Origin: an uncultured Candidatus Saccharibacteria bacterium
Lineage (GTDB): Bacteria > Patescibacteriota > Saccharimonadia > Saccharimonadales > Saccharimonadaceae
Assembly: GCA_948514425.1 (NCBI GenBank)
Contig: CAOQYN010000001.1
Span: forward strand, 16,041 to 80,040
Direction of reading: 5' to 3'
DNA: 64,000 bases
A program made the position numbers and the translations under genes. Shown one piece after another: positions 27,399 to 35,872 of the stretch (the stretch's first letter is position 1; every line of letters begins with the position of its first letter). The notes beneath the pieces are model-generated. The model was not told where the DNA came from. It searched no databases and worked only from the letters and a program-made list of their open reading frames with translations.

Positions 27399-28038
27399 AA
27401 ATAACTCCGATACCAAACATCCTACTAAGTGGCAGAAAATTTTTACTCCTCAAATTACTGTCTCCATCCTCCTTTGCGTTTTTTGCGCAATCATGGCAGT
27501 TGTTTGCTTCATCAATCCTGGGACCAAAGAAATTTCTCACACCTCACCTGTAGAAAATATGAAATCTTTGGAGGTTATCACACCCAAAGATCAAATCGTA
27601 CAAAAGTTCACCTCTGACAATGATTATGCAAGTTTTGGTTTATACTATGCTAATTTCAGCAACTACATCCAAGGGGGTAAGCTGCACGTCGATATCGAAA
27701 ATTTCAACAAATCAATAGAAAAGTTTACTTATGACATCAGCGGAGCTATTGATAATACATTTCTCTATATCGACTATCCACTCCGAAAAGATGAAACCTA
27801 CACTCTGACCATTTATCTTACAGATGCCCAAGGAATTACATTCTTTACTACGACCGCAGACAACTATCATGCTACGATGTCTCGCAATCGGCAAACTCAG
27901 CCTGTCTCAATTATCATGTCTTTTGTCACCACGAGTAAAGACAGCTTCGCAGCATGGTATTATATTATGGCAATCGCGTTGATTCTATGTTATGTTGTGC
28001 TTAAAATCGACAAGGATATATATGTTCAAAAATCTTAA
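27382..28038 (+). CDS. Membrane protein of the polysaccharide cluster, two transmembrane segments
   Basis: 218 residues from the ATG at 27382 (GGAG eight nt upstream), overlapping the end of rmlB by 17 nt. One membrane segment near the N-terminus (~23-45, VSILLCVFCAIMAVVCFI) and one at the C-terminus (~195-215). Between them is a ~140-residue extracytoplasmic domain with a beta-rich pattern. No family recognised. It sits directly before, and overlaps, a DUF2142-type protein, so it may be its partner. Confidence 0.55.
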   Translation: MPTKAKNNSDTKHPTKWQKIFTPQITVSILLCVFCAIMAVVCFINPGTKEISHTSPVENMKSLEVITPKDQIVQKFTSDNDYASFGLYYANFSNYIQGGKLHVDIENFNKSIEKFTYDISGAIDNTFLYIDYPLRKDETYTLTIYLTDAQGITFFTTTADNYHATMSRNRQTQPVSIIMSFVTTSKDSFAAWYYIMAIALILCYVVLKIDKDIYVQKS

Positions 28039-29587
28039 CAAAAATTCAGTATTTATTGGTAGCACATGTCTATTTAGCCTGGCAATAGCTCTCGGTTTTG
28101 AATTTTTAGTTAACTTAGTTTTTCCCCAGCCATCATTTTTCTTTAGCCGTAGTCGTTTTATTGCAGTTGCTGGAATCATAAGCAGCTCTATCTGTTTGAT
28201 AAAATATCGCAAGTATTTTTACGAAAACCTCCATCAAGCATTTCTTCTCATTTCGCTAGTTTTCGGCATATCATTTATTTTAGTTTTTCCTAGAACCGTC
28301 TATCTATCCCCAGATGATCAAATTCACTTCAAGAATGCTTATTTTTTCATGGATGACACCGTGGAGCTTAGAGGAGGATTTTCAGCCATCGAATCAATAT
28401 CATTTACCAATGTGGACGGTAAAGGCTTTGATGAAATGGCTGCCATGTACTCAAGCATGAACAATGCAAACAACATCGTTATTAATGATCAATATCATCC
28501 GAGCGATTCTCCTCGACTATACAGTAGGATAGTCTACCTGCCATTTTATTTAGGCTTCAAAATCTCCAATCTGTTCCATCTTAGTTTCACTACGAGTATC
28601 ATTATTGCGAAAATCTTTAATCTCATTTGTTACATCTTGCTAGTATATTTTGCCATCAAAGAAAGTGGCAGGTTTAATCGAATTTTCTTCGTCATAGGAC
28701 TACTCGCCTGCAATATATTTTTGGCAACTCAGTTCTCTTATGACCCATTAGTTCTCGGAAGTTTACTTCTAGCCATCAGCTTGTTCTTGCATATTCGACA
28801 AACAGAACACGCCCCAACAAGCTATCTACTAGGCTTCATCCTTGCAGCAATCTTTGGAAGTCTTAGCAAGGCAGTATACTGTCCGATCTTACTATTAGCT
28901 CTAATGATTCCAAATAGCAAATTCGATTGCAAGAAACGCGCAATTGCATTCAAAATTTGTGCAATGTTTGTCATGCTCGTTTTGGCTTCAACTTTTATCT
29001 TGCCGATTTTGAGCGGTGGGCTTGCCAGCGATATTCGAGGAGGTGATACCAGTGTTAGCGGGCAGATCGGTTTTCTGATCAGCAATCCTCTAAAAGCTCT
29101 TACCATCATCTTTACCTATATCACTAATCAGTGGCCCAACCTCATTCTCGATCCTACCATGTCCTTCACGTCTTTGGGGGCAGTCGCAACTGCTGCGCCG
29201 ATCCATAACATTTGTCTACCTATCATACCAATGGTTGGTATGTTGAGTCTATTAGTAATACTATGGTCAACTTTTAGTACAAACCTATCTGGAACAAGCA
29301 TTACCAAGCAATCGAAAATCGGCCTTGCCATTATCTATACAGTCCTACTAGGAGCGACCACCGCATCAATGTACCTTAGCTTCACTTCAGTCGGTAGCAC
29401 ACATGTAGATGGGGTGCAGCCGCGCTATTTAATGCCATTTTTTCCACTCTTTTTAATACCATTAATGCCATTTTGGCAAGTCCGACCAAAAGAGGAGAGC
29501 CCCCGCAATAGTATCGTCCTCATGGTTCCATACCTTTGCTTATTGCTAATCTTATCCACCTACGTCCTACAAGTTAGTAGACTCTAA
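28022..29587 (+). CDS. DUF2142-type polytopic membrane protein
   Basis: 521 residues from the ATG at 28022 (an in-frame ATG at 27992 would add 10). About 11-12 hydrophobic segments. 'LSPDDQIHFKNAYFFMDD' after the second segment resembles the Asp/His-containing loop of DUF2142 and related GT-C-fold enzymes, and 'GVQPRYLMPFFPLFLIPLMPFW' near the end matches their C-terminal region. Members of this family lie in cell-surface polysaccharide loci and are suspected lipid-linked glycosyltransferases. Overlaps the preceding gene by 17 nt. Confidence 0.65.
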   Translation: MFKNLNKNSVFIGSTCLFSLAIALGFEFLVNLVFPQPSFFFSRSRFIAVAGIISSSICLIKYRKYFYENLHQAFLLISLVFGISFILVFPRTVYLSPDDQIHFKNAYFFMDDTVELRGGFSAIESISFTNVDGKGFDEMAAMYSSMNNANNIVINDQYHPSDSPRLYSRIVYLPFYLGFKISNLFHLSFTTSIIIAKIFNLICYILLVYFAIKESGRFNRIFFVIGLLACNIFLATQFSYDPLVLGSLLLAISLFLHIRQTEHAPTSYLLGFILAAIFGSLSKAVYCPILLLALMIPNSKFDCKKRAIAFKICAMFVMLVLASTFILPILSGGLASDIRGGDTSVSGQIGFLISNPLKALTIIFTYITNQWPNLILDPTMSFTSLGAVATAAPIHNICLPIIPMVGMLSLLVILWSTFSTNLSGTSITKQSKIGLAIIYTVLLGATTASMYLSFTSVGSTHVDGVQPRYLMPFFPLFLIPLMPFWQVRPKEESPRNSIVLMVPYLCLLLILSTYVLQVSRL

Positions 29588-29621
29588 CCACCAAGGGCGT
29601 CCAAATTCTATGTATTTATGG

Positions 29622-29627
29622 TATAAT
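29622..29627 (+). promoter_or_regulatory. -10 box upstream of the GT8 gene
   Basis: TATAAT ends 10 nt before the ATG at 29638; any leader would be only a few nucleotides. Confidence 0.45.
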
Positions 29628-29637
29628 ATCAACCAGT

Positions 29638-30450
29638 ATGAACATCGTCTATACGCTTAACGATAAGTTTGTCCCTCAAGTTGCCGCTGGGATCTGTTCA
29701 ATTTGCGAAAACAACCAGACCGAAAACATCACTTTTTACCTCATTTCCGATGGAATTAGCAAAAAACATCAACAACAACTCAAGAAGTTTGTCGCAGGCT
29801 ATAGCCAAAAACTCCAAATTATCGAAATTGGTGACATCAAACAATACTTTGAGTTTGAGTTCGACACCACAGGCTGGAACCCGATTGTACTCACTCGCCT
29901 CGTATTAGACAAGCTGTTACCCAATAATGTAGATAGGATATTATATCTTGATGGCGATACTATTGTCCGTGACAGCCTAGCGGAGTTATACCATACTGAT
30001 ATGGGCAAATCAGTTATCGGTGCGAGTATTGAGCCTACTGCGGATCAAGCGCGCAAGCAAACCTTGCATCTCCAGGGTGCTTACTACAATGCTGGCGTTT
30101 TATTAATTGACATGTATAAATGGCGCCAAGAAAAAACTGGCCAGAAAATTCTAAACTACTATGCCGCTCACAATGGAAAACTTTTCGCCAATGATCAAGA
30201 TGCAATTAATGGTGCTTTAAAAAATGAAATCTATACACTCGCACCAAAATACAATTTCTGCAACATCTATTATCAATATCCCTACAAATTCTTGCAAAAG
30301 TTAGTCAAGCCCGCAACCTACTTTTCGGAATTGGATTTTGCTGATAGCGTTCAAAATCCAGTAATTATTCACTATCTTGGTGAAGAACGCCCTTGGCGAG
30401 CCGGCAACACTCATCGGTATCGCGATGACTATAAATACTATCTTTCCTAA
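29638..30450 (+). CDS. GT8-family glycosyltransferase, truncated by an in-frame TAA
   Basis: 270 residues. GT8 signature: 'MNIVYTLNDKFVPQVAAGICSICENN', DxD motif in 'RILYLDGDTIVRDSLAELY', 'YYNAGVLLIDMYKWRQ', 'FANDQDAINGAL', 'IIHYLGEERPWRAG'. GT8 enzymes usually end with a Tyr-x-x-(x)-Thr-Pro-Trp element after this point. Here the frame reads YYLS, TAA, then TPWKDTPDEAGW in the same frame, so the stop replaces one codon inside a conserved motif. One base change (AAA to TAA) would explain it. Catalytic residues are kept, but the C-terminal membrane-associating tail is lost unless the stop is read through. Confidence 0.8.
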   Translation: MNIVYTLNDKFVPQVAAGICSICENNQTENITFYLISDGISKKHQQQLKKFVAGYSQKLQIIEIGDIKQYFEFEFDTTGWNPIVLTRLVLDKLLPNNVDRILYLDGDTIVRDSLAELYHTDMGKSVIGASIEPTADQARKQTLHLQGAYYNAGVLLIDMYKWRQEKTGQKILNYYAAHNGKLFANDQDAINGALKNEIYTLAPKYNFCNIYYQYPYKFLQKLVKPATYFSELDFADSVQNPVIIHYLGEERPWRAGNTHRYRDDYKYYLS

Positions 30451-30660
30451 ACCCCTTGGAAAGATACGCCCGATGAGGCTGGTTGGCAGACATACTTCAT
30501 TTTTTGGAATCTTTTCAACACGCTCACAAGGCCTTTTCCAAACTTAAGATATCAAATTATCACTTCTCTCATACCATTTGTTCTTCAACAACGCGCCAAA
30601 CAAAACCGCCAAACGTCTCATGGGGGGGGGCAACATAATGAAGCACAATCTGGCAGTTTC
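30451..30660 (+). pseudogene. Detached C-terminal tail of the GT8 domain
   Basis: Seventy sense codons follow the TAA in the same frame: TPWKDTPDEAGW, then an amphipathic, aromatic stretch (YFIFWNLFNTLTRPFP, LRYQIITSLIPFVLQQR) as expected for a GT8 membrane-binding tail, then a polar linker. It contains a run of nine G (30622-30630). It continues without a stop into the downstream GT2 frame. Confidence 0.7.
30622..30630 (+). repeat. Homopolymeric G9 tract in the GT8-GT2 junction
   Basis: Nine consecutive G residues encode Gly-Gly-Gly in the shared frame. Poly-G tracts of this length slip during replication and are used for phase variation of surface-glycan genes elsewhere. Confidence 0.85.
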
Positions 30661-31665
30661 GTGGCGCACAATCGCGGTAAGACGCCAAACTCTCCAAAGG
30701 TTTCGATTCTAATTCCAGCCTACAATGCAGAAAAACTAGTCCATAAAGCTATTGATAGCGCCTTAGCCCAAACTCACTCCAACATCGAAATCATTATCAT
30801 CAACGACGGTTCAACAGATGATACATGGCATATTTTGCAAGAATATCAGCAAAAATATCCTCAAAAAATCACGATTTTCTCTCAAAAAAACAAAGGTCTT
30901 GGTGCCACTCGCAATCTTTTACTTAAAAAGGCAACTGGCGATTATATTATCAATCTCGACTCCGATGATTGGCTCAAACCCGATTATGCAGAGGTGATGT
31001 TGTCTACGCTTGGTACTGGAGATATCGCAATCTGTGGATTTGAGCGCTATGATGCACAATACCAATTTCGCGACCAACGCATTCCTGACTTGACATCGTA
31101 CTCAAAGTATCGATTCTGCACCACTGCGGGCAAGATTTTTCGCCATGAATTTTTACGCGCAAACAAACTAAAATACGAATCCATCAATATGGGCGAAGAT
31201 GCCGCATTCAATATCCTTGCTTACGCAAAAACTAATGCAATCGCAATTTCAGTTTACGGTGGTTACTGTTGCTACGAAAGCGCTCATTCCATGGCACACA
31301 CCGCCCATTACAAAAAAGACAAATCTTTCTATATGCTCATGAACCATCTTGTAGATCGGCTAAAAAATTCAGACATGCTTCATGATCCAGAATTCCAATT
31401 CTACGTCTTTAAGAATCTTCTTATGGACGTTTTCATCTACAAGGATAATTTATCGGCGCGAGAGTTAGTCAAGATTTATCGCACAAGCGTCAAATGGTAC
31501 CAAGAGTTTTTGCATCAAAATCACACTCAATTTCATCTTCATTTTCAGAAAGGCGAAACGATCATGATTAACCTTACTATCAATGGGTTTATCATTATGA
31601 CCAAGCTTCACCTTGAGGGAATTATGCTTCCAATCCTCAAGAAAATTCCCATAAATATACTATAA
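30661..31665 (+). CDS. GT2 glycosyltransferase, same frame as the upstream GT8
   Basis: 334 residues if the GTG at 30661 is used. GT2 motifs: 'PKVSILIPAYNAEKLVHKAIDSALAQTHSNIEIIIINDGSTDDTW', 'GLGATRNLLLKKATGDYIINLDSDDWLKPDY' (DSDD metal site), and 'YESINMGEDAAFNILAYA' (ED near the catalytic base). No ribosome site precedes the GTG and no in-frame ATG occurs before the catalytic domain. The frame is open all the way back to the TAA at 30448-30450. The simplest reading is that GT8 and GT2 were one bifunctional protein (675 sense/stop codons, 29638-31665). How GT2 is now translated is unclear. Confidence 0.75.
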   Translation: MAHNRGKTPNSPKVSILIPAYNAEKLVHKAIDSALAQTHSNIEIIIINDGSTDDTWHILQEYQQKYPQKITIFSQKNKGLGATRNLLLKKATGDYIINLDSDDWLKPDYAEVMLSTLGTGDIAICGFERYDAQYQFRDQRIPDLTSYSKYRFCTTAGKIFRHEFLRANKLKYESINMGEDAAFNILAYAKTNAIAISVYGGYCCYESAHSMAHTAHYKKDKSFYMLMNHLVDRLKNSDMLHDPEFQFYVFKNLLMDVFIYKDNLSARELVKIYRTSVKWYQEFLHQNHTQFHLHFQKGETIMINLTINGFIIMTKLHLEGIMLPILKKIPINIL

Positions 31666-31666
31666 T
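31661..31666 (+). promoter_or_regulatory. -10 box for leaderless transcript of the 31673 gene
   Basis: TATAAT overlaps the previous stop codon and ends 6 nt before the ATG at 31673. Confidence 0.55.
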
Positions 31667-31672
31667 ATAGGT

Positions 31673-32467
31673 ATGACCGATCAAGATTGTCTCCATACTT
31701 TTGCTGTTCTCGCCTACAAAGAGTCTCCATATCTTGAGACATGTATTCAGTCTGCCCTCGCCCAAGAATATCCTTCCCGAGTCATTATTGCGACATCAAC
31801 TCCCAACCAATTTATCCGCGATTTAGCCACAAAATACCAGTTACCCATCAAAGTCAACGACACCCCTCGTGGCATCGGCGCAGACTTCGATTTTGCACTT
31901 CAATCTGGAGAAACCAAGCTCGTCACAGTCACGCATCAAGACGATGTCTATGATTCAAACTATAGCAAAGCTATGGTTGAGGCTTATCAGCGCCATCCAG
32001 ACAGCTTGATCATTTTTCCAGATTATTACGAACTGCGTAACGGCGAGAAGGTTGAGCAAAACACCCTACTCAAAGTAAAACATTTTTTGCTTTGGCCTCT
32101 TCGATGGACGTCTGGTAAATCCAAGTTTATGAAACGCATGGCCTTGCGTTTTGGTGATCCTATTTGCTGTCCCGCGGTCACCTTCAACACGCAGAAAGTT
32201 CAACCCCCACTCTTTGACAACGAGATGAAAAATAATGTCGACTGGCATGCTTGGGAGGTTCTAAGCAAAAAACCAGGGAACTTCACTTTTGTCGACCAAA
32301 AACTCATGGGCCATCGCATACACGCCGATTCTGCCACTACCGAAAATATCCAAGACCATACCCGCACAAAAGAAGATTATCAAATCTTACAACGTTTCTG
32401 GCCGAAGTGGATTGCCAAAAAAATCGCCAAGCTTGATGCTCGGTCCGAGAAAAGCAACCAAACCTAA
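31673..32467 (+). CDS. GT2-like glycosyltransferase
   Basis: 264 residues. 'TFAVLAYKESPYLETCIQSALAQEY' corresponds to the GT2 N-terminal strand-helix, and 'VTVTHQDDVYDSNYSKAM' carries the acidic metal-binding pair (QDD). The middle loop is less typical than in neighbouring GT2s. 'KNNVDWHAWEVLSKKPG' is close to the acceptor-site region. Cytosolic and basic at the C-terminus. Probably adds one sugar of the repeat unit; specificity unknown. Confidence 0.75.
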   Translation: MTDQDCLHTFAVLAYKESPYLETCIQSALAQEYPSRVIIATSTPNQFIRDLATKYQLPIKVNDTPRGIGADFDFALQSGETKLVTVTHQDDVYDSNYSKAMVEAYQRHPDSLIIFPDYYELRNGEKVEQNTLLKVKHFLLWPLRWTSGKSKFMKRMALRFGDPICCPAVTFNTQKVQPPLFDNEMKNNVDWHAWEVLSKKPGNFTFVDQKLMGHRIHADSATTENIQDHTRTKEDYQILQRFWPKWIAKKIAKLDARSEKSNQT

Positions 32468-32475
32468 AATTATAG

Positions 32476-32481
32476 TATAAT
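32476..32481 (+). promoter_or_regulatory. -10 box for leaderless transcript of the 32488 gene
   Basis: TATAAT ends 6 nt before the ATG at 32488; the 20-bp gap to the previous gene holds no ribosome site. Confidence 0.55.
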
Positions 32482-32487
32482 ATATAT

Positions 32488-33201
32488 ATGTCAAAGGTGT
32501 TGATGATTATTCCGGCTTATGATGAGGATGCTAGTATTTTGCGGACTTGTCAGACGATTCTTGATTACAATAAAACACACCATACCAACTATGATTTTAT
32601 CGTCATCAATGACTCTTCCAACGACTCTACGGGCGAAATTTTAGACAAAGCGAATCTTCCCCACATCGACCATATTTACAATCTCGGTATCGGTGGCGCC
32701 ATGCAAACCGGCTACAAATATGCTCGCGACTATGGCTATGATATCGCCGTGCAATTTGATGGTGATGGTCAGCACGACATCGGTTCTGTCGCCACACTCA
32801 TACAGCCAATCCAAGAAAACCGCGCAGATCTAGTCATTGGCTCGCGCTTTATTACTAAAACTGGCAAATTCCGTTCGACCTTTGCGCGTCGCATTGGCAT
32901 CAAGCTCATCTCTAGCTATATGTATCTTTTGACTCGCCGTCGCATTTCTGACACTACATCAGGATTCCGTGCATGCAACCGCCACCTTATTACTACTTTT
33001 GCGCGCGATTATCCCAGCGAATATCCCGAACCAGTCACTACAACTTTCTGCCTTCTGCGTCACGATCGTGTCACCGAAGTTCCAGTCACAATGAATGCGC
33101 GTGCTGCTGGCTCATCCTCAATCCACACCTGGAAAAAAGCATATTACATGATCAATGTTTTCCTAACTTTGCTAGTTGTTAAAATACGAGGGAGATACTA
33201 A
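32488..33201 (+). CDS. Dolichol-phosphate-mannose-synthase-like GT2
   Basis: 237 residues. 'VLMIIPAYDEDASILRTCQTIL', 'NDSSNDSTGEIL', 'NLGIGGAMQTGYKYARDYGYDIAVQFDGDGQHDIGSVATLI' (DGDGQH) and 'VIGSRFI' match the polyprenyl-phosphate sugar transferases (DPM1/GtrB type). Such enzymes load a sugar on undecaprenyl phosphate for use outside the membrane. The next gene is a DUF2304 protein overlapping by 1 nt (TAATG), a frequent pairing in bacterial glycan loci. Confidence 0.85.
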   Translation: MSKVLMIIPAYDEDASILRTCQTILDYNKTHHTNYDFIVINDSSNDSTGEILDKANLPHIDHIYNLGIGGAMQTGYKYARDYGYDIAVQFDGDGQHDIGSVATLIQPIQENRADLVIGSRFITKTGKFRSTFARRIGIKLISSYMYLLTRRRISDTTSGFRACNRHLITTFARDYPSEYPEPVTTTFCLLRHDRVTEVPVTMNARAAGSSSIHTWKKAYYMINVFLTLLVVKIRGRY

Positions 33202-33557
33202 TGTCATTGCCACTTATGTTCGCCTTAATCATTTTTGCCGCAGTATTGACCGTACTCGTTAGCATACTTGTAGCAAAAGGGAAAATCCCCATCAAGTACT
33301 CCTTACTATGGTATGCCTTTGCAATCCTGATCTTGCTAACTGGTCTAATCCCAGATTTCTTCGGTATGCTCGGTCGCCTTATCGGTTTCAATATTATGTC
33401 AGATCTCGTCGTCGGTCTAATTCTCGTTGTCTTAATTTTCTTAAATATCGCCCTTACCGTCATGATTGCTAGCCAACGCCGTCGCATTAATCTCGTTTCC
33501 CAAGAAGTAGCCTTACTAAAAAAGGAAATTGAAGATGCTAAACGCAAAAAGCAATAG
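33201..33557 (+). CDS. DUF2304-like small membrane protein
   Basis: 118 residues with three hydrophobic segments (~3-24, 34-50, 63-88) and a basic, helical C-terminus (QRRRINLVSQEVALLKKEIEDAKRKKQ) that could form a short coiled coil. Size, topology and placement directly behind a DPM1-like transferase fit DUF2304, probably a partner or membrane anchor for that enzyme. Overlaps both neighbours. Confidence 0.7.
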   Translation: MSLPLMFALIIFAAVLTVLVSILVAKGKIPIKYSLLWYAFAILILLTGLIPDFFGMLGRLIGFNIMSDLVVGLILVVLIFLNIALTVMIASQRRRINLVSQEVALLKKEIEDAKRKKQ

Positions 33558-34827
33558 CCAATCCACCCTTGATTCGACCAATCTACGCAAAAATTTCATC
33601 TGGAACACGATCGGTTCTACCGCTTCAGCTTTTGTCTCACTCTTCTACATGATGATAATTACGCGTCTCAACGGGATTGATGATGCTGGAATCTTTTCAT
33701 TCGCTTTTTCCACTACTAATATTTTCTTAGTGATCGGGGTTTATAGTGGCCGAACCTTCCAAGTCACCGATAAAAACAAAAAGACCACCGACTCCGATTA
33801 TTTTTATCTTAAGTTTGTGACTTGTGCTGTTATGTTGCTGGTGAGCTTAGGATTTTGCCTGATTCGTGGTTACACTGGCGAAAAGTTCATTATTATTATG
33901 TTTCTAGCCATTGCTCGCACTCTTGAAACCATAGCAGAGTGCGCCTATGCCGTCATCCAGAAAAACGACCGCCTCTATCAAGTTGGCCGTTCCATGCTCA
34001 TGAAGTCTCTCGGTGGCTTAATCGGTTTCTTCATCATTGACTACCTCACCAGAAACGTTACTCTATCGTGTGTAATGATCATTCTTGCTTATCTTTTACC
34101 AATCCTTTTTTACGATTTTCCCAAATTGTTCAAAACCGATTTTCATTTCCGAAAATTCAGCGGCCAAAAAGTCCGATACCTTCTTCAAATTGGTTTTTTC
34201 ACTTTTAGCTTCACTTTCTTAAATCTCTACGTCATTAACGCCGCCCGCTATGCTATTGATTCAATGGCTAGCGACAGCGCACAAACAATTTATGGTGTGG
34301 TAGCTATGCCAGCAACCGTCCTTAGCCTTATTGGACAATATCTCATTCAGCCTTTTCTGACTAATTTCAAAAAATTATTTGCGACCGACGCCCATCAATT
34401 TCAAATTCTAGTCCTCAAACTTTGTTTTGCCTTGCTCGGTGTTGGCGCGGTTTGTATTATAGCTGCCTGGCTGCTCGGCATTCCGGTATTAGAGTTGCTT
34501 TATGCGATTGATCTAGATGGCAATCTGTTCAGTTTAATTCTCATTATTATTGGCGGCATATTTAGCGCTCTAGTCTTGGTCATTTCTACTGCTCTAGTTA
34601 CCATGCGTCACACCCGCGACCAATTCTGGATCTACTGTATCGCATCTTTGGCCGCATTCGGGCTATCATGGATATTAGTCAAACAAAGCAGCGTATTCGG
34701 GGCTTGCCTTAGCTATATGCTATCCATGATGTTGATTTTTGCCCTATATATTATCGTCTTCGCTTATCGTTTGCGCGAGCTAAAACATCATCCTACTCAG
34801 GAGGTTCATCGTGCCACCGAAGAATGA
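33535..34827 (+). CDS. Wzx-like polysaccharide flippase
   Basis: 430 residues from the ATG at 33535 (the upstream ATG at 33529 is possible). About 12-14 membrane segments, beginning 'FIWNTIGSTASAFVSLFYMMIITRLNGIDDAGIFSFAFSTTNIF', the MATE/Wzx-type N-terminus. Flips undecaprenyl-linked oligosaccharide across the cytoplasmic membrane. Overlaps the DUF2304 gene by about 23 nt and the next GT2 gene by 17 nt, so it belongs to one tight operon. Confidence 0.85.
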   Translation: MLNAKSNSQSTLDSTNLRKNFIWNTIGSTASAFVSLFYMMIITRLNGIDDAGIFSFAFSTTNIFLVIGVYSGRTFQVTDKNKKTTDSDYFYLKFVTCAVMLLVSLGFCLIRGYTGEKFIIIMFLAIARTLETIAECAYAVIQKNDRLYQVGRSMLMKSLGGLIGFFIIDYLTRNVTLSCVMIILAYLLPILFYDFPKLFKTDFHFRKFSGQKVRYLLQIGFFTFSFTFLNLYVINAARYAIDSMASDSAQTIYGVVAMPATVLSLIGQYLIQPFLTNFKKLFATDAHQFQILVLKLCFALLGVGAVCIIAAWLLGIPVLELLYAIDLDGNLFSLILIIIGGIFSALVLVISTALVTMRHTRDQFWIYCIASLAAFGLSWILVKQSSVFGACLSYMLSMMLIFALYIIVFAYRLRELKHHPTQEVHRATEE

Positions 34828-35809
34828 GCCACTTTTCTCTCTCATTGTGCCAGCCTACAATGTCGAGGCTTACATTGCGCAATGTATTGAGAGTATTTTG
34901 ACTCAAGATTGCTCAAATTTTGAGTTAATCCTTGTTGACGATGGATCGACCGATCGTACTGGCCAAATTTGTGAACAATACAAAAAACAATCACCCCAAC
35001 TTTCCATTATATCACAGAATAGAGAAAAAGTCAATAGCAAAATCGCCTCACCATCTATAAAAGTCCTTCATCAGCTTAATTCTGGCCTCTCCGCGGCTCG
35101 TAATACAGGGGTGGCCGAATCCAGCGGGAAATACCTTATATTTATCGACGGAGATGATTATCTAGAGCCTGGAGCGCTCACTGCTATCCAAAACGCCTTA
35201 GAACCCACACTTGATCTTTTACGCTACCAGGCGCAAGAAGTTTTTCCAGATGGGAAGAAGATTCGCTACGAAGAGGCCAGTTTTGCGACTCTCTCTGGTG
35301 TAGAGGCTTTCAAAAGATTAGTACATAATCACTATACCGAGAACGCTTGGCTCTACGCCTACCGTCGCCAGTTTTTCGTCTCCAATCACTTTCAATATGC
35401 CACTGGTTGTATCGCTGAAGATTTTGGACTGACCCCGCTCATCATCGCTTGTGCTAGCACAGTCAAGTCAATCCCCGACATTTGCTACAATTACCGCCAG
35501 CGCGAAGGTAGTATTACTCATGATACTACGCAAATTGCTCGGCGCACCACAGATGCTATACAGCAGCTCCAAGACATCCTGCCCAAAATCGCCGCCATCC
35601 CACATGCCGAACCAATCCTCCACTATCTTGTCGTATCATATCTCACTGGTGCAACTGAGCTTAGCTATCCCGATTTTCTCCAAGTTTACCAAGAGTCCAA
35701 GCAAAACGGTCTGCTGCGATATATTCACCCTTCTAGCCCCAAAGCGTTGCCTCGAGCATTCTTGCTCAAACATTTCCCAGGGCTCTTTTATCGCATGTAT
35801 CACCATTAG
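34811..35809 (+). CDS. GT2 glycosyltransferase with GTG start
   Basis: 332 residues. The GTG at 34811 is preceded by AGGAGG at a good distance, inside the end of the flippase gene. GT2 motifs: 'FSLIVPAYNVEAYIAQCIESILTQDCSNFELILVDDGSTDRTGQI', 'GLSAARNTGVAESSGKYLIFIDGDDYLEPGAL'. An extra ~20-residue insert (QNREKVNSKIASPSIKV) separates the two catalytic segments. Acceptor unknown. Confidence 0.85.
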   Translation: MPPKNEPLFSLIVPAYNVEAYIAQCIESILTQDCSNFELILVDDGSTDRTGQICEQYKKQSPQLSIISQNREKVNSKIASPSIKVLHQLNSGLSAARNTGVAESSGKYLIFIDGDDYLEPGALTAIQNALEPTLDLLRYQAQEVFPDGKKIRYEEASFATLSGVEAFKRLVHNHYTENAWLYAYRRQFFVSNHFQYATGCIAEDFGLTPLIIACASTVKSIPDICYNYRQREGSITHDTTQIARRTTDAIQQLQDILPKIAAIPHAEPILHYLVVSYLTGATELSYPDFLQVYQESKQNGLLRYIHPSSPKALPRAFLLKHFPGLFYRMYHH

Positions 35810-35859
35810 CGTATTGCGCTAATCTTCCGCGACACATCGTTTGTCAACAAGAACTATGG

Positions 35860-35865
35860 TATAAT
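35860..35865 (+). promoter_or_regulatory. -10 box for near-leaderless wzm transcript
   Basis: TATAAT ends 7 nt before the ATG at 35873. Confidence 0.5.
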
Positions 35866-35872
35866 ATAACAC

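Noticed and set aside
30638..30715. ATG at 30638 as start of the downstream GT2
   Set aside because: It is in a different frame and runs into a stop near 30710; it cannot produce the GT2 domain.
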